From Mesorhizobium sp. B4-1-3 (lineage in GTDB: Bacteria > Pseudomonadota > Alphaproteobacteria > Rhizobiales > Rhizobiaceae): a stretch of 64,000 nt of DNA. The notes below the pieces were generated by a model. The model worked only from the letters and a program-made list of their open reading frames with translations, had not been told where the DNA came from and did not search any database. The stretch is from the NCBI RefSeq assembly GCF_006439355.1, contig NZ_VFTG01000018.1, forward strand, positions 57,654 to 121,653. The letters are read 5' to 3'. Below are positions 62,977 to 64,000 of this stretch, in pieces. The position numbers and the translations under genes are program-made. Each line of letters starts with the position of its first letter. Position 1 is the first letter of the stretch.

Positions 62977-63627
62977 ATGATCACGCTTTACGACTATGAG
63001 CTGTCCGGCAATTGCTACAAGTTGCGGCTCTTGATGAGCTTCCTCGGCATCGACCATAACACCGTGCCGGTCGACTTCTATCCCGGACGGGAGCACAAGT
63101 CGGAATGGTTCCTGAAGCTCAATCCGCTTGGGCAATTGCCGGTCATCGACGATGATGGGCTGATCCTGCGCGACGCCCAGGCAATCCTGGTCTATCTGGC
63201 GTCGAAATACGATCCGCCCGGCACATGGTATCCGCGCAACAATCCAGCTCTGCTCGGCGAGATCAGCCAGTGGCTGGCCTTTGCCGACGGCATCACCGGA
63301 ACGGCCTCCGCCGCCCGCCTGCACGATGCGCTGTTCTATGATTTCGACATCGATGCCGCGCGCGCTGGCGCGCATCGGCTGTTCCGCATCCTCGACGAGC
63401 ATCTGTGGTTCGGCGAGCAGGAGGGCCGCCAGTGGATCTGCTCAGCCCCGCAGCCGACGATTGCCGACATTGCCTGCTTCCCTTACATCATGCTGTCTGA
63501 GGAAGGCGGTATTTCGCGCCAGGATTATCCGGCGATCCGCCGCTGGTGCGATCGCGTGAAGCGCATCAAGGGTTTTATCGTCATGTCGGGTGTGTTTCCG
63601 GCCGGGCCAGCCAGGGCCGCGGCGTAA
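62977..63627 (+). CDS. Glutathione S-transferase-like protein (NdmE-like)
   Basis: A 216-residue protein. The thioredoxin-like N-terminal domain (ITLYDYELSGNCYKLRLLMSFLG, with NPLGQLPVIDDDGLILRDAQAIL as the cis-Pro and glutathione-contact region) is followed by the all-helical domain (PTIADIACFPYIMLSEEGG). It begins 9 bp after the reductase gene. In the P. putida caffeine cluster, NdmE is a GST homolog needed structurally in the NdmC-NdmD-NdmE complex, and the position here is the same. A classical transferase role on glutathione cannot be excluded. Confidence 0.9.
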   Translation: MITLYDYELSGNCYKLRLLMSFLGIDHNTVPVDFYPGREHKSEWFLKLNPLGQLPVIDDDGLILRDAQAILVYLASKYDPPGTWYPRNNPALLGEISQWLAFADGITGTASAARLHDALFYDFDIDAARAGAHRLFRILDEHLWFGEQEGRQWICSAPQPTIADIACFPYIMLSEEGGISRQDYPAIRRWCDRVKRIKGFIVMSGVFPAGPARAAA

Positions 63628-63680
63628 GTTTCAGTCACGGGCCGGGCGCTCGCTGCGGCCATCAGATCGGGAGAGGGAAA

Positions 63681-64000
63681 ATGAAAACGCGTGCCGCCGT
63701 AGCTGTTGGTGCCGGAAAGCCGCTGGAGATCATGGAGGTGGACCTCGAAGGCCCGCGCGAGGGCGAGGTGCTGATCGAGGTCAAGGCGACCGGCATCTGC
63801 CACACCGACGAGTTCACGCTCTCAGGCGCCGATCCGGAAGGCATCTTTCCCGCGATCCTCGGCCATGAGGGCGCCGGCATCGTCGTCGATGTCGGCAAGG
63901 GCGTGACCTCGGTCAAAAAGGGCGACCATGTCATCCCGCTCTACACGCCCGAATGCCGGCAGTGCCCGTCGTGCCTGTCGCGCAAGACCAACCTGTGCAC
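63681..64000 (+). CDS. frmA: S-(hydroxymethyl)glutathione dehydrogenase / class III alcohol dehydrogenase (cut by window end)
   Basis: The first 106 residues of a zinc-dependent enzyme that oxidises the formaldehyde-glutathione adduct. The catalytic zinc ligands are C40 (ATGICHTDE) and H62/E63 (LGHEGAG), and the four structural-zinc cysteines are C92, C95, C98 and C106. VIPLYTPECRQCPSCLSRKTNLC is diagnostic of class III. ATG 63681 follows GGGAGAGGG. It lies 53 bp after the GST-like gene, in the same direction. It is the expected partner for an oxygenase that releases formaldehyde by demethylation. Confidence 0.93.
   Translation, partial: MKTRAAVAVGAGKPLEIMEVDLEGPREGEVLIEVKATGICHTDEFTLSGADPEGIFPAILGHEGAGIVVDVGKGVTSVKKGDHVIPLYTPECRQCPSCLSRKTNLC

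Noticed and set aside
61894..63402. A 502-codon open frame antisense to the reductase and GST-like genes
   Set aside because: It spans two real genes and their intergenic gap, has no domain, and would contradict the clear cofactor motifs on the + strand.
1..64000. tRNA, rRNA, CRISPR, insertion sequence or prophage
   Set aside because: No cloverleaf-like sequence, repeat-spacer series, transposase or phage gene was seen on reading both strands. A covariance-model search was not possible here.

Overview
The window is high-GC alphaproteobacterial DNA. It most likely comes from Rhizobiales, and Mesorhizobium or a close relative fits best (inference). The reasons are the dense set of ABC solute importers, ATGA-type gene overlaps, twin-arginine-like binding proteins, a cyoABCD quinol oxidase, and an interspersed palindromic repeat at 7219-7322 of a kind I associate with rhizobial genomes. 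No rRNA, tRNA, CRISPR array, phage gene, transposase or origin was seen. Both ends cut through genes: an aldo/keto reductase on the left and a class III alcohol dehydrogenase on the right.

Layout. 1-7168: the tail of an aldo/keto reductase, an NTF2-like protein, a branched-chain-amino-acid-type binding protein with a strong terminator, and a complete polar amino acid importer (ATPase, binding protein, two permeases). The importer is followed by a FAD amine oxidase whose N-terminus is frameshifted. 7319-28838: a large block for peptides and D-amino acids. It has two peptide ABC importers and three PLP or flavin enzymes that act on D-amino acids (DadA-like, D-serine-deaminase-like, DauA-like). 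It also has a DppA-type D-aminopeptidase, a penicillin-binding-like serine hydrolase, an MlrC-type metallopeptidase, and LysR and XRE-cupin regulators. 29207-33763: a small hypothetical gene and cyoABCD. 34178-41172: cell-surface carbohydrate genes (GH1-like hydrolase, glf, glycosyltransferase, GH43-like protein), a DUF3606 protein and a manganese catalase. 41373-49685: a galactofuranose-type (YtfQRT-YjfF-like) sugar importer, then a GMC oxidoreductase, a GntR regulator and a divergent enolase-superfamily dehydratase. 49792-53322: an EF-hand protein, a DUF488 protein and several very small genes with terminators.

53566-64000 is the most interesting part. A GntR regulator and a BMP-family (nucleoside/purine type) ABC importer are divergent from a compact operon. 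That operon holds two oxygenase catalytic subunits with no Rieske domain, a reductase that carries the missing Rieske domain (Rieske + flavin/NAD + plant-type ferredoxin), a glutathione-S-transferase-like protein and glutathione-dependent formaldehyde dehydrogenase. This is the architecture of the NdmC-NdmD-NdmE N-demethylase of caffeine-degrading pseudomonads, with formaldehyde disposal attached. Here there are two NdmC-like paralogs and a dedicated importer. I infer a demethylation pathway for an N-methylated purine or similar heterocycle.
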